NCBI GenBank assembly: GCA_020186115.1
Contig: WSYJ01000001.1
Coordinates: 992,001 to 1,056,000, forward strand
Length of the DNA: 64,000 nucleotides
Direction of reading: 5' to 3'
Source: Histomonas meleagridis
Lineage: Eukaryota > Parabasalia > Tritrichomonadida > Dientamoebidae
Positions 1-10,694 of this stretch are shown here, in pieces (position 1 is the first letter of the stretch; each line of letters opens with the position of its first letter). Both the position numbers and the translations under genes were made by a program. A model generated the notes under the pieces. That model searched no databases and was not told the DNA's origin. It was given only the letters and a program-made list of their open reading frames with translations.

Positions 1-3000
1 GAGGAGGAATATTCAAATTACCATTTTTAATAGGTGGTGGAGGAATATTTAGATTACCACCTTTAATTGGAGGAGGAGGAGGAATATTTATATTATTATT
101 TTTAACTGTTGAAGGTGGAGGAGGCTTTTGATTTAATAACTTATTAAAGATTGATGATTGTGGTGGAGGTATATCACCATGATGTTGATTCTTATTATCT
201 GTTGGCATTGGCGGAAATTGCATATTATCATCAATTGGTGGAGGTGGAAGATCTATATCAAATGTACTTGGCCTAAGTGTACTATCGATATTTATAGACA
301 TTGGTGGAGGTGGAGGTAATTCACTTGATTGTTGATCGAATTTAGGCAAATCTGCTAATGAAAACTTAGGTGCGATATTACCTTTTTGTTTGTTTGATTT
401 CTTATTACCATTAAATCCATCAAATGATAATCCTGTAGAATTAGGTACATATTCATCATCTTTATCAATAGATTGGATCTCATTAGTCATAATCGCTGGT
501 GGTGGTGGTAAATCGATTTTTTCACCTATTGGTAAATCGCCACTACTCATCATAATTGGTGGCGGAGGTAAATCGCCACTACTCATCATCATTGGTGGTG
601 GTGGTAAATCGCCACTACTCATCATAATTGGTGGTGGTGGTAAATCCATTCGACCATCTGAAGGAGGTGGAGGAGGTAAATCATTATTCATTCCCATTGG
701 TGGTGGTGGTAATTCTATTCGTCCTTCTGATGGTGGTGGTAAAGGTAAATCATTATTTACCATTTTAGGTGGCGGAGGTAAATCGATTTTATTTTGTGAT
801 GGCGGTAATGGTAAATCATTATTAGTCATTGTTGGCGGTGGTGGTAAATCGATTTTATTTTGAGTTGGAGGTAGTGGTAAATCATTATTTAACATTGTAG
901 GCGGAGGCGGTAAAATACTCATATTACCTTGTGTAGGTATTGGCGGTAAATCATTAATTTCAATTGGTGGTGGAATAGGTGATGATGAACGTTGTACTGT
1001 TTCTTCTGGTTCACTCGCAATTATCGATGGAGGTGGTAAATTAAAGTTCATTCCTGGTGGCGGTGGTAAGTCATTAATACTATTCCGACTTTGAGGAGTT
1101 GGCAAATCAATGCCTGCTTGTGGCGGAGGTGGTAAATCAAAGTTCATTCCGGGTGGCGGCGGTAAGTCACTAATGCCACTCCTATTCGGTGGTGGTGGTA
1201 AGTCACTAATTGCTGTTTGAGGTGGCGGTGGTAAATCTAAGCTCATCATTGTAGGAGGTGGTGGTAAATCGTCGATACTACTTCCTCTGATTGGTGGAGG
1301 CGGTAAATCACTGCTACCGCTGCCTCTAATTGGAGGTGGCGGAGGTAGATCTTTAATACTGCTGCCTCTGGTTGGCGGAGGAGGCAAATCCAAATTCATC
1401 ATTCCGGGTGGTGGTGGTAAATCACTGATACTACTTCCTCTACTTTGTGGTGGTGGAGGCAAATCACTAATACCTGTTTTAGGAGGTGGTGGTAAATCCA
1501 AATTCATCATTTTCGGTGGTGGCGGTAAATCACTAATGCTATTGCCTCTACTTGGTGGCGGTGGTAAATCTAAGTTCATCATTCCAGGTGGCGGTGGTAA
1601 ATCGCTGATGCTACTTCCTCTACTTGGTGGAGGAGGAGGCAAATTACCAATACCTGTTTGAGGAGGCGGTGGTAAATCTAAATTCATCATTTTCGGTGGT
1701 GGTGGCAAATCATTAATACCTGTTTGAGGAGGCGGTGGTAAGTCTAAGTTCATTTTTCCAGGTGGAGGCGGTAAATCACTTATATTACTTCCTCTGCTTG
1801 GTGGCGGAGGTAAGTCTAAGTTCATTTTTCCAGGCGGTGGCGGTAAATCATGAATACCTGTTTGAGGCGGCGGTGGTAAGTCTAAGTTCATTTTTCCAGG
1901 TGGAGGCGGTAAATCACTTATATTACTTCCTCTGCTTGGTGGCGGAGGTAAGTCTAAGTTCATTTTTCCAGGCGGTGGCGGTAAATCATGAATACCTGTT
2001 TGAGGCGGCGGTGGTAAGTCTAAGTTCATTTTTCCAGGTGGAGGCGGTAAATCACTTATATTACTTCCTCTGCTTGGTGGCGGAGGTAAGTCGATACCTG
2101 TTTGAGGTGGCGGCGGCAAGTCCAAGTTCATCATTCCAGGAGGCGGTGGCAAATTGTTAATTCCATTCGGAGCAGGAGGCAAATCCAAACTCATGCCAGG
2201 TACAGATGGTAAATCACCAAATTCAATTGGTGACTTAGGAACATTTCTATTCGAGAATTGATTTTGTTGCATATTTTTATGATCGAACGAAGCAGTTTTT
2301 CTTCTATTGTCATCATCATTCATTTGATTAGTTTCATTTTGTAATGAAGTTCTTTTTGGTGGTGGTGGGGGAGTTACCAAAGGGGGTGGTAATATACCTG
2401 GGCGAGCAATTTGTTGTTGTTGCTGTTGCTGTTGTTGTTGAGGTGAAGAAGGCGGTGAATTCATTGGTCTGTTATTTCTATTTTTAGCAAGTTCGGGATA
2501 TAATTGTTCGACTAGTTCAGAAGGTAATTTCGACACATTATTTTCAGGTTTATATTCGCCATGAGTTCTTGTGTCATCTCTATGTGACACATCGACATAT
2601 ATATATTTTGGCTGAGGCGGTAATGAATTATTTTGTATATTAGTGGTTTGAGGTGGCGGCGGCGGTAAATTCACTGGTCGATTCGCATTATAATTCAAAC
2701 CACTTTTGCCCACTTTTTCTACAGTCGCAGCTGCTAAAGGAATTTCACCATTTTCATCAGCGAAAACAGTTGACTTGAATGGCGGCTTAATGTTTTTGTT
2801 ACCTTTAATTACTATATCATATGCCTCTTTTAAGTCCTTCATATCATTAGGGTCTATTCTACCTAATGCCTTAATAGTACTTTCAGGCCAATCAATTTGT
2901 AACTTAATACCTCTATCTACTAATGATTGGAAGAAGTACAAAATCGATTTAATACTTTCAGCGCCTAAGAAGTTATAATTTAAAGTAGTAATACGTCGAT

Positions 3001-4654
3001 TAGCTAACAACACTTCGCCCATATCTCTAATGATTTCATCATCAAAACGTTGTCCTTTAAATGATACTGTTACCAATGAATAATTACGTTTTAATGAACT
3101 GATAATTGATTTAGCATCGGCACTTTTAATTACATAATCATCGTCTTCATCGATAATTAATTCCCTTAATTTCGTTGCTTTCTCGATGAAGTTTGTGAGT
3201 CGTGGAATTATACGTCGATCATCTTTCAAACATTCATTAAATATCACTGTATTTAACGCAGGTAAACTATTCAACCAAAAGAATAAACGTTGATCAAGTG
3301 GATTATCTGTCCAATTAAATGAACTTAGACATGTATTAACTTGTTTCGATAATCCTTCGAAGAACTTATTCCATGTACCCGTATGAAAACTTGCATTAGC
3401 TATCGAAATTGAATACCCGGTACCGGCTGGCTCATGTCCAATTAAAGCTTTGAATATTTCCAAAAAGATTTCAAATTGCCAATCAACTTCATCTAACTTT
3501 ATATTAGAAAGTGACGCCGGTAGTGATTGAAAGTGAGTGAATTTGATTTTGCCAGAGTTGAACGATAGATCGATGCTTTCAATTTTGTTTACGTGAAAAG
3601 TGACAAGCGCCTCTAATACTTGTGATACTTCTAAGTCACAACTTTTAAGTTTTAGATGACGGATTTTACCAATTAATGGGAATAGCTTCTCAACATCAAT
3701 GCCATCTGTCGATGTTAAGTCTAATGATTGAATGTCTTTGAATCGACTATTTGTATCTAATTTGTTGAAAAATTGACGGCAATAATCACCTTTAAGACAA
3801 CGCTTTAATTGAAGAGTATGAAGTGTTTGTACAGAAAGAATTTGGACAATGGAATTGATTGTGTTTTCATCAATTTTGAAATCGCGTATTTTAAGTGAAT
3901 CAATTGGCGATGGTGGTTCTCTTGAAAAGGCAGCAGCTATTGACGAAGTATCGCCTTTAATTGGCGCTGCGAAAATCAATTCTGTGAACGTTGTATTTAA
4001 TCTGATCAAATTTGCTAATGAACTTGCAATTGCATTTGTAGTTTCGACGTCGATAATAAGAACTTTGATCGAAGGTGCAACGGAAACTGCGTTTAAGAGA
4101 AGATCTAAGTAAGGCAGAAAAGATTTGAAATAAGATGCGATAAATGCTTTCGGCGATTTGGCAAAGTATTCATGAAGAAGATCGATGTCATTATGCGAAA
4201 TGACTTGAAGATCATTGAACTTTTTTGCTAAGAATCGAAGGCCTGGGCTTAGTTGAACATTTGGATTTTCTTTGTTCGGGAAATCAAAGTCTGGTAACTC
4301 ATTTACCTTGAGAAATGTGCATAGATGTCTTCGTAGCGCATTACCTATTTCATCTACATCGCATTTTGTGAGAGAAAATTTTTCATCATCACATTTGAAA
4401 TCTAAACTTTTCTTCGGTATAAGAGTAAGCCCTCGGATCGAAAAGTAATTCATCCGCTTGTTGAGTTCGTATTTCTTTCCGAGCTTTGCTTTCGCATAAA
4501 AAGAAAAAGAGACTTCTGTCATAAGAAATATTCGTTTGCTTTTGTGCTTTTTATGCCCAATTTTCGTGACTTTGCAGCACGCAATGGGCTTCTCGATGTA
4601 AAAGTCGATGTTGTCTTTGAATTGGGAAAGCAATGCTTTGTCTACCAGAGACAT
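1..4654 (-). CDS. CARMIL-like leucine-rich-repeat protein with giant proline-rich tail (3' end outside window)
   Basis: The reading frame is open from an ATG at 4654 to the window edge, at least 1551 codons. Residues about 10-115 look like the non-canonical PH domain of CARMILs (a stretch ending RIFLMTEVSFSFYAKAK, then an FSIRGL strand). Next comes a long block of ribonuclease-inhibitor-type leucine-rich repeats to about residue 620 (for example SLDLTSTDG, HLKLKSCDLE, SIDLSFNSG). The rest is low complexity: a polyglutamine run near 2410-2440, then many LPPPP motifs in units such as MNLDLPPPPG and ISDLPPPPS. Known CARMILs bind actin capping protein, and polyproline recruits profilin or SH3 proteins, so a role in actin assembly is inferred. 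I did not find a capping-protein interaction motif. It could be another LRR/proline protein. Plus-strand frames over the repeats are shadows. Confidence 0.6.
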   Translation of the reverse strand, partial: MSLVDKALLSQFKDNIDFYIEKPIACCKVTKIGHKKHKSKRIFLMTEVSFSFYAKAKLGKKYELNKRMNYFSIRGLTLIPKKSLDFKCDDEKFSLTKCDVDEIGNALRRHLCTFLKVNELPDFDFPNKENPNVQLSPGLRFLAKKFNDLQVISHNDIDLLHEYFAKSPKAFIASYFKSFLPYLDLLLNAVSVAPSIKVLIIDVETTNAIASSLANLIRLNTTFTELIFAAPIKGDTSSIAAAFSREPPSPIDSLKIRDFKIDENTINSIVQILSVQTLHTLQLKRCLKGDYCRQFFNKLDTNSRFKDIQSLDLTSTDGIDVEKLFPLIGKIRHLKLKSCDLEVSQVLEALVTFHVNKIESIDLSFNSGKIKFTHFQSLPASLSNIKLDEVDWQFEIFLEIFKALIGHEPAGTGYSISIANASFHTGTWNKFFEGLSKQVNTCLSSFNWTDNPLDQRLFFWLNSLPALNTVIFNECLKDDRRIIPRLTNFIEKATKLRELIIDEDDDYVIKSADAKSIISSLKRNYSLVTVSFKGQRFDDEIIRDMGEVLLANRRITTLNYNFLGAESIKSILYFFQSLVDRGIKLQIDWPESTIKALGRIDPNDMKDLKEAYDIVIKGNKNIKPPFKSTVFADENGEIPLAAATVEKVGKSGLNYNANRPVNLPPPPPQTTNIQNNSLPPQPKYIYVDVSHRDDTRTHGEYKPENNVSKLPSELVEQLYPELAKNRNNRPMNSPPSSPQQQQQQQQQQIARPGILPPPLVTPPPPPKRTSLQNETNQMNDDDNRRKTASFDHKNMQQNQFSNRNVPKSPIEFGDLPSVPGMSLDLPPAPNGINNLPPPPGMMNLDLPPPPQTGIDLPPPPSRGSNISDLPPPPGKMNLDLPPPPQTGIHDLPPPPGKMNLDLPPPPSRGSNISDLPPPPGKMNLDLPPPPQTGIHDLPPPPGKMNLDLPPPPSRGSNISDLPPPPGKMNLDLPPPPQTGINDLPPPPKMMNLDLPPPPQTGIGNLPPPPPSRGSSISDLPPPPGMMNLDLPPPPSRGNSISDLPPPPKMMNLDLPPPPKTGISDLPPPPQSRGSSISDLPPPPGMMNLDLPPPPTRGSSIKDLPPPPPIRGSGSSDLPPPPIRGSSIDDLPPPPTMMSLDLPPPPQTAISDLPPPPNRSGISDLPPPPGMNFDLPPPPQAGIDLPTPQSRNSINDLPPPPGMNFNLPPPSIIASEPEETVQRSSSPIPPPIEINDLPPIPTQGNMSILPPPPTMLNNDLPLPPTQNKIDLPPPPTMTNNDLPLPPSQNKIDLPPPPKMVNNDLPLPPPSEGRIELPPPPMGMNNDLPPPPPSDGRMDLPPPPIMMSSGDLPPPPMMMSSGDLPPPPIMMSSGDLPIGEKIDLPPPPAIMTNEIQSIDKDDEYVPNSTGLSFDGFNGNKKSNKQKGNIAPKFSLADLPKFDQQSSELPPPPPMSINIDSTLRPSTFDIDLPPPPIDDNMQFPPMPTDNKNQHHGDIPPPQSSIFNKLLNQKPPPPSTVKNNNINIPPPPPIKGGNLNIPPPPIKNGNLNIPP
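1741..2092 (-). repeat. 138-bp exact tandem repeat inside the proline-rich coding region
   Basis: A 138-bp (46-codon) block starts at 1741, 1879 and 2017, with the third copy partial. The copies look identical to about 2092. The block is a multiple of three and keeps the frame, adding DLPPPP motifs. Outside it the LPPPP units (about 480-2220) are similar but imperfect. Confidence 0.85.
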
Positions 4655-5742
4655 TTCTCAATGATGATAACCGTTTGGGGCGGTTTTTGAACAGAAAAAC
4701 TTTTGTTTTGATGCGAACAGAGTTCCTCAATCTGAGAGTTGCAGATTCTGGGATAAGGAATTTGATGTTATCGAATTTGATTTTATTTTATGTATAACTT
4801 ATGTGGATTTGGATGCGCTTTGAGTCGGCGATGAATTGTGTTATTGTTCGGATGATTTGTGTTGCGCTGTCTGTGGTGTATTGATGGATTTTCCGGAGAT
4901 TTTCATTTGAATGCGGCTGTTTGAAATTATTTTAATTTTTGAGAAATTGGAGAAGAGAATTGATTGAATATGTATCGGTTTTTTCTGGATATCAAAATTT
5001 CACAAAAAAGTGATTCACATTTGAATAAAATTTTCATCTGAAGTCATTTTATACATTCGAGTAAATCAAATTCATGTTAAATCAGAATGCTTAAATGCAT
5101 TTGTTTCCTTAAATATAAATTGTAAGCGATAAGTTATGTCGCTTTCGCTTATGATTATATTTTATAATAATATTTGGAATTTATGTAGATTATTTCAAGC
5201 AGCACTTATAAAAGCATCTGAAAGAGTTCATATAGATGTGGTTATTTTACTTTAAGAACGAGAAAAAACTGATATTAATGTTAGAGATATTTATTGGTTT
5301 CATCTGAAATTTATTTCAGTAATTTGATATTTTAGAACAATATTTGATAATTATTTGATATATGTCAAACCTCACTTATAAGTGCATTAGAAAAAGATAT
5401 TTCTGATTTAGTTAAATAGATAAATGAGAAAAAGGAGATTAATAAACAATGTACTTAAATGTGAATAAATATTCAAAAATACAATTAAACAAAATTTTAT
5501 TAATGTATACATATTTTTTAATAATAATAAATGTTTATATAAGTGATAAAAAAACAGACATGAATAATATTATTTGTTATTTTTGATTTAGTGAATAAAA
5601 CAGGGTTAGAAAATGTATTCGAATAAATGTAACATTTATTTCTTAAAATATCATAAATATTGACATTTAATAACGCAAATATTTACACATCAATTAGTTT
5701 TTAATCTAAAATTAAACAAATCCATTTTTATTATACTATATT
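4655..5742. other. Intergenic region with a decayed ankyrin fragment
   Basis: This separates two minus-strand genes. The first 60 bases hold AACCGTT and GGCGGTTTTT, possible promoter elements of the CARMIL-like gene. Positions 5190-5460 hold a plus-strand ankyrin remnant (listed separately). The remainder is AT-rich with nothing recognised. Confidence 0.5.
5190..5460 (+). pseudogene. Decayed ankyrin array remnant
   Basis: On the plus strand GCACTTATAAAAGCATCTGA opens an ankyrin module that ends in a degenerate DINVRDI. A spacer resembling those of the arrays at 11561-23052 follows, then a second module start (TCACTTATAAGTGCATTAG). In-frame stops (for example within the LLL-equivalent helix) show it is dead. 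It is an orphan with no N-terminal DUF3447 part nearby. Confidence 0.6.
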
Positions 5743-7557
5743 TTACACTCTCGAAAGCAAAGCTTTTTCGGATACATACAAATTTTCATTATATCGAAGT
5801 CTTCTTACAACGACAAGAATCACCACTATTATAATAATAAGGGCGACAGCGCCGAAAGTTATTGCCACAATCAAAATTTTCTTATTATTTTTTCCATTAT
5901 CAGTAATCACGTTGTTATCTGGGCATCCATTAATTATTTTACCTTTTGTTACATTTATACCACAAAATGTGTTCGAAACATAAACATTTCGAACCATTAC
6001 ATTCGAAACATTTGTATACTCGAACAAAGAAACATTAAAATTCGGCTCATTTATACCATAAAAATAAACACATTTTAAGTTATCACATTTATAAAACGAA
6101 TATTTTTCGATTTTAATTACATTTCTTCCAATAACAATTGACATTAAATTAGATGAAAAAGAAAATGAAAATTCGGAAATTATATTAACAGAATCCGAAA
6201 TTTCATAAATTTCATTTTTATTTGCTGATGGATAACGAATAATTTTCGAAAAGTTTTTATTGTAAAGAACTCCGTCTTCATTATAATTGGAAAAATATAA
6301 ATTATTTTCGGAAACTGAAATATAACTTAAATTATAACAATAATCAAAAACAGAGTTTCCAATGAATCGAACTGTTGTTGGTATTGTAATGTTCAACAAA
6401 TTTTCGCAATAACAAAAAACATAATTTTCAATAATTTCAACATTTTCTCCAATGATAACTTCTGTTAAAGCTGTACATCTATAAAATGAATATGAACCAA
6501 TGACATTAACTGAATTTGGAATTAAAATTTTACGTAATTTCGAACATGTACTAAATGTTTCTAATTCAATAATTGAAATTGAATTTGATAATTTAACATC
6601 TGTTAATTGCTTACATTTATAAAATGATGAATTTCCTATAGAGAGAACTGAGTTTGGGATGATTATTTCCTTTAATAAAAGACAACTTTGAAATGAACGA
6701 TCAGAAATAGATTGGAGACCGTTATTTAATTCCACTTTTTGTAAGTTTTTACACTCTCTGAAAGCTGAAGATTCAATGGATTTGACTGAATTTGGAAGTT
6801 TTATCTCTGAAATGTTTGATGACGAAAAACAAAATGAATTTACACTCGAAATTTTGCTGTCTTTAAAGATAATTGTTGTTAAATGTTTGCAATGTGAAAA
6901 GACACTAGACCCTATGAATGTTACGGAGCTTGGAATTATGATTTGTGTTAATTCATTACAATATGTAAATGATTTGTCGCCTATTGTTTGAAGATTTTCA
7001 CTTAAAACTACCGTTTCAAGTAAAAGACAAAAAGAAAAACATTCAGAACCAAGTGAAGTAACTGATAATAAATCAACGCTGATTAAACTTGTACATGATT
7101 CAAAACAATTGTCACAAATTATGAGTTTGCCAGGACAAAATGTTATTTTTTCTAAGCTTTCACAAAGGCTAAAGGCTGAATTTCCTATTGTCGTGACGGA
7201 ACTGGGAATTGTGATACTTGAAATGATAGCACTTGAAAAAGAAAATGAGCCAATGGTTTGAACACGTTCACCAATGGCTATGTAACTTAGGTTATAACAG
7301 TTGAAAAATGAGGAATTTCCAATTGATGTGATCGTTAATCCGATTGTAACTGATTTCAGAAATGTCCATTCGGAAAATGCATTGGCAGGAATTGTGGTAA
7401 CATCATCTGTAAATTCGATTATGTTTGTAACATTTTGATACTTTTTATAATTTGTATTCTCAAGATCAGCTTTGCTAAGAATAAGTGTTCCATTTTCTTC
7501 AACAAAAGTTTGAGAAGAAATTGAAAAGTAAATTGCAAAAAGAAATGCTAAAAACAT
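5743..7557 (-). CDS. BspA-like leucine-rich-repeat surface protein
   Basis: 604 residues from an ATG. A short hydrophobic signal peptide (residues 1-15) is followed by roughly 17 tandem LRRs of the treponemal/BspA type, about 23 residues each, with the signature IPxSVxxIGxxAFxxCxxL. Residues about 558-584 form one transmembrane helix (an AVALIIIIVVILVVV core), then a short basic tail (RRLRYNENLYVSEKALLSRV). The layout is that of trichomonad BspA proteins, a large family of surface proteins proposed to act in adhesion and binding of host or bacterial matrix. No ligand can be inferred. AACGGT lies at 7591-7596, 34 nt upstream of the ATG. A ruined relative lies at 47321-48650. Confidence 0.9.
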   Translation of the reverse strand: MFLAFLFAIYFSISSQTFVEENGTLILSKADLENTNYKKYQNVTNIIEFTDDVTTIPANAFSEWTFLKSVTIGLTITSIGNSSFFNCYNLSYIAIGERVQTIGSFSFSSAIISSITIPSSVTTIGNSAFSLCESLEKITFCPGKLIICDNCFESCTSLISVDLLSVTSLGSECFSFCLLLETVVLSENLQTIGDKSFTYCNELTQIIIPSSVTFIGSSVFSHCKHLTTIIFKDSKISSVNSFCFSSSNISEIKLPNSVKSIESSAFRECKNLQKVELNNGLQSISDRSFQSCLLLKEIIIPNSVLSIGNSSFYKCKQLTDVKLSNSISIIELETFSTCSKLRKILIPNSVNVIGSYSFYRCTALTEVIIGENVEIIENYVFCYCENLLNITIPTTVRFIGNSVFDYCYNLSYISVSENNLYFSNYNEDGVLYNKNFSKIIRYPSANKNEIYEISDSVNIISEFSFSFSSNLMSIVIGRNVIKIEKYSFYKCDNLKCVYFYGINEPNFNVSLFEYTNVSNVMVRNVYVSNTFCGINVTKGKIINGCPDNNVITDNGKNNKKILIVAITFGAVALIIIIVVILVVVRRLRYNENLYVSEKALLSRV

Positions 7558-7855
7558 TTTGAGTGTTTCAACCTGAAAAAAAATGAATTAAACGGTCGAT
7601 TAAAAGAAATTTTTCATTTTTCCCTATATAATCAATTATAATTCCTACTACAACATCCAAAAGCATGGAATCCATTTTGTTAATTTTCGGAAAGTATCCT
7701 TATTTATTGTAATTGATATCATCAATATATTGAATTATCTGTGTTAAACTCTTCTTGTGTGTAACTAACTTTCCTATTATTTGGAGGTAATATTTCCTAA
7801 ATATAAAATTCATACATAAAAGAGTTTTATCATTTTTTTTAGTAACTATATTTCC

Positions 7856-8716
7856 ATGGTTTACTTGTTTCATGTTGGAGTGCGTTTAAAAAGTGACGGG
7901 ATAAACCGCCAAATGGAGACACAAAGGGATTGGTCTCGCAGGCATCGAATCGAATCATGGAATATCCTATACAAATATGCGCAAATAACAAACCAAAAAT
8001 TTGGTCGTGATATTGTTTCAATGTCACCTTTTCTTACAACAGCCTTTTTATATTTAGCCAAATATTATTCAAATTCAGATATTATCCAAAACAGGTTGGA
8101 TAGAATAACAGTTCTTTTTGCATCTGTATTTGTTACATCCAAGCAGTTTAAAATAAATATAAAATTTGAACAACATCATATGATTTTTTGCAAAATCATG
8201 GATAGACTATCAGAAGAACAAAAAGAATTTTTTGGTAGTACATGTGACATAATAACGCCCAAAGAACAAAACGAAGAAGAATTTCAAAGGTTTAAATCAA
8301 TTGGAATCCAAGCCGAACTCGACTTCCTCACAACCATTAAATGGGAATTTATTACCGAAACGCCATTCAAATGGTTCAACGAATGGCACCTTCTTATGCG
8401 TAATCCTATTCGTCCGAATGATCCAACATTAAGAGATTTCAGAGCAATGCGTGACATTGCGGTTCACAACTTAATTTTATTTCTTGTTGTCAGTGATGAC
8501 ATAGAATCTTTGCCTTTAGATATTGTTTCTGTTGCTGTGTTTCAAGATGCTCTGATGAAACGTCAAATTAAGCAATATTCTCCAGACAAAGATTCGGAAT
8601 TTTTTTGGATGAAAAGAATCAAAATCGAAATGGACTTTGAAGAAGTAATGTCTTTTGTACAAGAGCTTCATAATTTAGAGATAATGTTCGCTGAGGTTAA
8701 AGTTCATTGCATATAG
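7856..8716 (+). CDS. Divergent cyclin-box protein
   Basis: 286 residues, or 267 if translation starts at the in-frame ATG at 7913, just before ETQRDWSRRHRIESW. Residues about 35-105 match a first cyclin fold: an arginine-rich helix, then TTAFLYLAKYYS, then RITVLFASVFVTSKQFK, which resembles the cyclin pattern of a helix followed by LASK. Residues about 150-175 (ELDFLTTIKWEFITETPFKWF) fit the conserved Glu-x-x-x-Leu helix and the start of the next segment. The second fold is weak. Cyclins activate CDKs in cell cycle or transcription; length and style suggest a transcriptional (C/K/L-like) cyclin, but the subtype is a guess. It is transcribed divergently from the BspA-like gene. Confidence 0.5.
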   Translation: MVYLFHVGVRLKSDGINRQMETQRDWSRRHRIESWNILYKYAQITNQKFGRDIVSMSPFLTTAFLYLAKYYSNSDIIQNRLDRITVLFASVFVTSKQFKINIKFEQHHMIFCKIMDRLSEEQKEFFGSTCDIITPKEQNEEEFQRFKSIGIQAELDFLTTIKWEFITETPFKWFNEWHLLMRNPIRPNDPTLRDFRAMRDIAVHNLILFLVVSDDIESLPLDIVSVAVFQDALMKRQIKQYSPDKDSEFFWMKRIKIEMDFEEVMSFVQELHNLEIMFAEVKVHCI

Positions 8717-9186
8717 AACGATATGTGGTTTCAATACAACGATACTAATTTTCAATAGAAAACGATTTTTTATTATTGAAATCTTTTTGATGGAGAACTT
8801 CTTTGTTTTTTGGCATTTGATCCAATCCGGTTTATAAACAATCTATTTATAAATTATTTGGTAATCAATAGTTTCATGTGACTTCAAAAAAAAAAGAATT
8901 TTGCTTTAAAAAAATCATGTGTTTTTATTTGGAAAAATCTTTTATCAAGAATGCACTTGAGTTAGTTAAGTATGATGTTTGTGATAAATGTTGATTTTTT
9001 TCCTTGATATCGTGAAATTTTGAAAGACATGTTGAACTTAAATTTTTATATAATTTATTTGAAAATTGAAATTGAAATTGATATTAATCAATTGTTTTGG
9101 GAACTTCATGCATTATCGAATGAATTTTCTTCGATTTATCATTGGAGAAAAAACTTATTGTTGAACGAAGTTAGTCAAAATAAAAA
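8717..9186. other. AT-rich intergenic stretch
   Basis: Between two plus-strand genes. It holds poly-A and poly-T runs and no open frame, repeat or motif that I can name. Confidence 0.5.
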
Positions 9187-9630
9187 ATGAACCAAAATCA
9201 AGCATTTTTCTCTGTTTTAACAAGAATCATTGAGATGGTTTCAACAAATGAACAAGACCGCAGACAGCTACAAATCAATCTACAAGCATTAAGAGATGAT
9301 TTAATTTCAATTAATAGACAGGATTCTCATAATTCAGCATTTGATTTACATGGAATTGTAGCATCGGAAAAAGGACAATACATCCAAGAGCTTCAAGAAA
9401 ACATGACTAATCAAGATGCATGTAATTATCTCCAAAAAATTTTGCCTGATAATCTTTCACGCTCAAACAAATTAACAGAGGTTGCCAAAGCTCTTTCTTC
9501 AATGTCAAATGTTCCATATAGTTCTGATCAATTTACTACGTTTCAAGGAATTTACAGCTGGATAGATTCAAATTGGGAAGTTCTTGAGCCTTACACTGGG
9601 GAGCTTATGATTATTGATTGTTCTGCTTAA
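9187..9630 (+). CDS. Small protein of unknown function
   Basis: 147 residues from an ATG. It is not recognised. The sequence is mostly helical and polar (QDRRQLQINLQALRDDL, KGQYIQELQENM) with a tryptophan in YSWIDSNWEVLEPYTGEL near the C terminus. There is no signal peptide or membrane segment. The stop is followed by an AT-rich region with several TAA triplets. Base composition matches neighbouring coding regions and the frame is free of repeats, which supports a real gene. Confidence 0.55.
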   Translation: MNQNQAFFSVLTRIIEMVSTNEQDRRQLQINLQALRDDLISINRQDSHNSAFDLHGIVASEKGQYIQELQENMTNQDACNYLQKILPDNLSRSNKLTEVAKALSSMSNVPYSSDQFTTFQGIYSWIDSNWEVLEPYTGELMIIDCSA

Positions 9631-9900
9631 GTTTTGTTCATAATTAAAATAAAAAAGTTATTTTAATAAAAATTCTTATTAGAAGATATTATTTATATTT
9701 TGTAGTGTTAACACTAATGGGATAGCTTTTGTAAATTCAATAAAAAAAAATATTTGATAAATGATTAAAATATTAACTCATATATATTTTCTTTGAGAGT
9801 TTCAGAACACATTAGAACTTCAAGAAAGAGTGTAATTATTGCTTTTGGATGGTGTTTTTGTGAAATTGTTCTTTGTTTCATTCATTGCGGTTTTGACACA

Positions 9901-10347
9901 ATGGGCGAAGAAGAGAACCTGAAAGAATTCATCAATATTCTTGCCATTCAAGAAGCTGCACTTGATGAGATTGAGAATGGATATAACCAGTGTAGTAAAA
10001 ATTATGAAGAAATCAATAAAAAAATTGAAATGGTCAAACAACAGATTCAAAATTCAACTCTTTCAAAGCAACTAGAAATGATCTGTGAAAACAAAATAAA
10101 TGCTGATGGTATAAAACTAACAGAATCAACAAGAAAATATTCAAATGATCAGATCATTGAACTATTTCAACAAATCAATGAATTAACACAGAAACTTAAT
10201 GAGTCCCATGAAAACGGAATTCAAAGTTTAATTGAAGATTTAAATAATGAAGAAAATCAACCAAGTCATACCAAATCTGAATATTCACAAGAAAAAGAAT
10301 ACGCATCAATTCTCAAAGAGCTTGGAATTGATGTGGATGATTTCTAA
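9901..10347 (+). CDS. Small coiled-coil protein of unknown function
   Basis: 148 residues from the ATG at 9901. The frame stays open upstream to a TTG at 9793, but that part is hydrophobic, unlike the rest. TTTCATTCATTG, which resembles a trichomonad Inr, lies 25-35 nt before the ATG, so the ATG start is preferred. The protein is acidic and largely coiled coil (YEEINKKIEMVKQQIQ; IIELFQQINELTQKLNES), with an acidic end (LGIDVDDF). It is not recognised; small coiled-coil subunits of tethering or ciliary complexes look like this, but nothing specific supports that. Confidence 0.6.
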   Translation: MGEEENLKEFINILAIQEAALDEIENGYNQCSKNYEEINKKIEMVKQQIQNSTLSKQLEMICENKINADGIKLTESTRKYSNDQIIELFQQINELTQKLNESHENGIQSLIEDLNNEENQPSHTKSEYSQEKEYASILKELGIDVDDF

Positions 10348-10694
10348 TATGTTGATTTGTAAACAATATTTAAATATTTACGTAAACAATATCTTTTTTT
10401 TTGAAGTTTTTACAAATTAATGTAAAAGTGTCACTAAAAGAAATGTGATGTAACATGTACCAATAAACGGTCAAGATCAGAGTACCCTATTTATTCGTTC
10501 TCTTTGAACAAAAGTGTCAACATTTTAATAACTTTATAAATACTTTTTCCAATTTGCAACTTGAGAATCATCTAAATTTTCAGGGTATATTTCTCGTGGT
10601 ACTAAGAAAGAAACACAAAATAAGAACTGCAGTTGTGATATGTTTTATTTAAAATTACGTTTCCAAATAATGAAAGATGTTTTAATATAAAAAA
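10348..10694. other. Convergent intergenic region
   Basis: This lies between the ends of two convergent genes. AACGGTC occurs at 10466-10472. Nothing else is recognised. Confidence 0.5.

Noticed and set aside
390-2160. Plus-strand frames across the proline-rich repeats
   Set aside because: Shadows of the minus-strand LPPPP coding repeats; no independent features.
9793-9900. N-terminal extension of the coiled-coil gene
   Set aside because: It begins with TTG, is hydrophobic unlike the rest, and contains the Inr-like TTTCATTCATTG.
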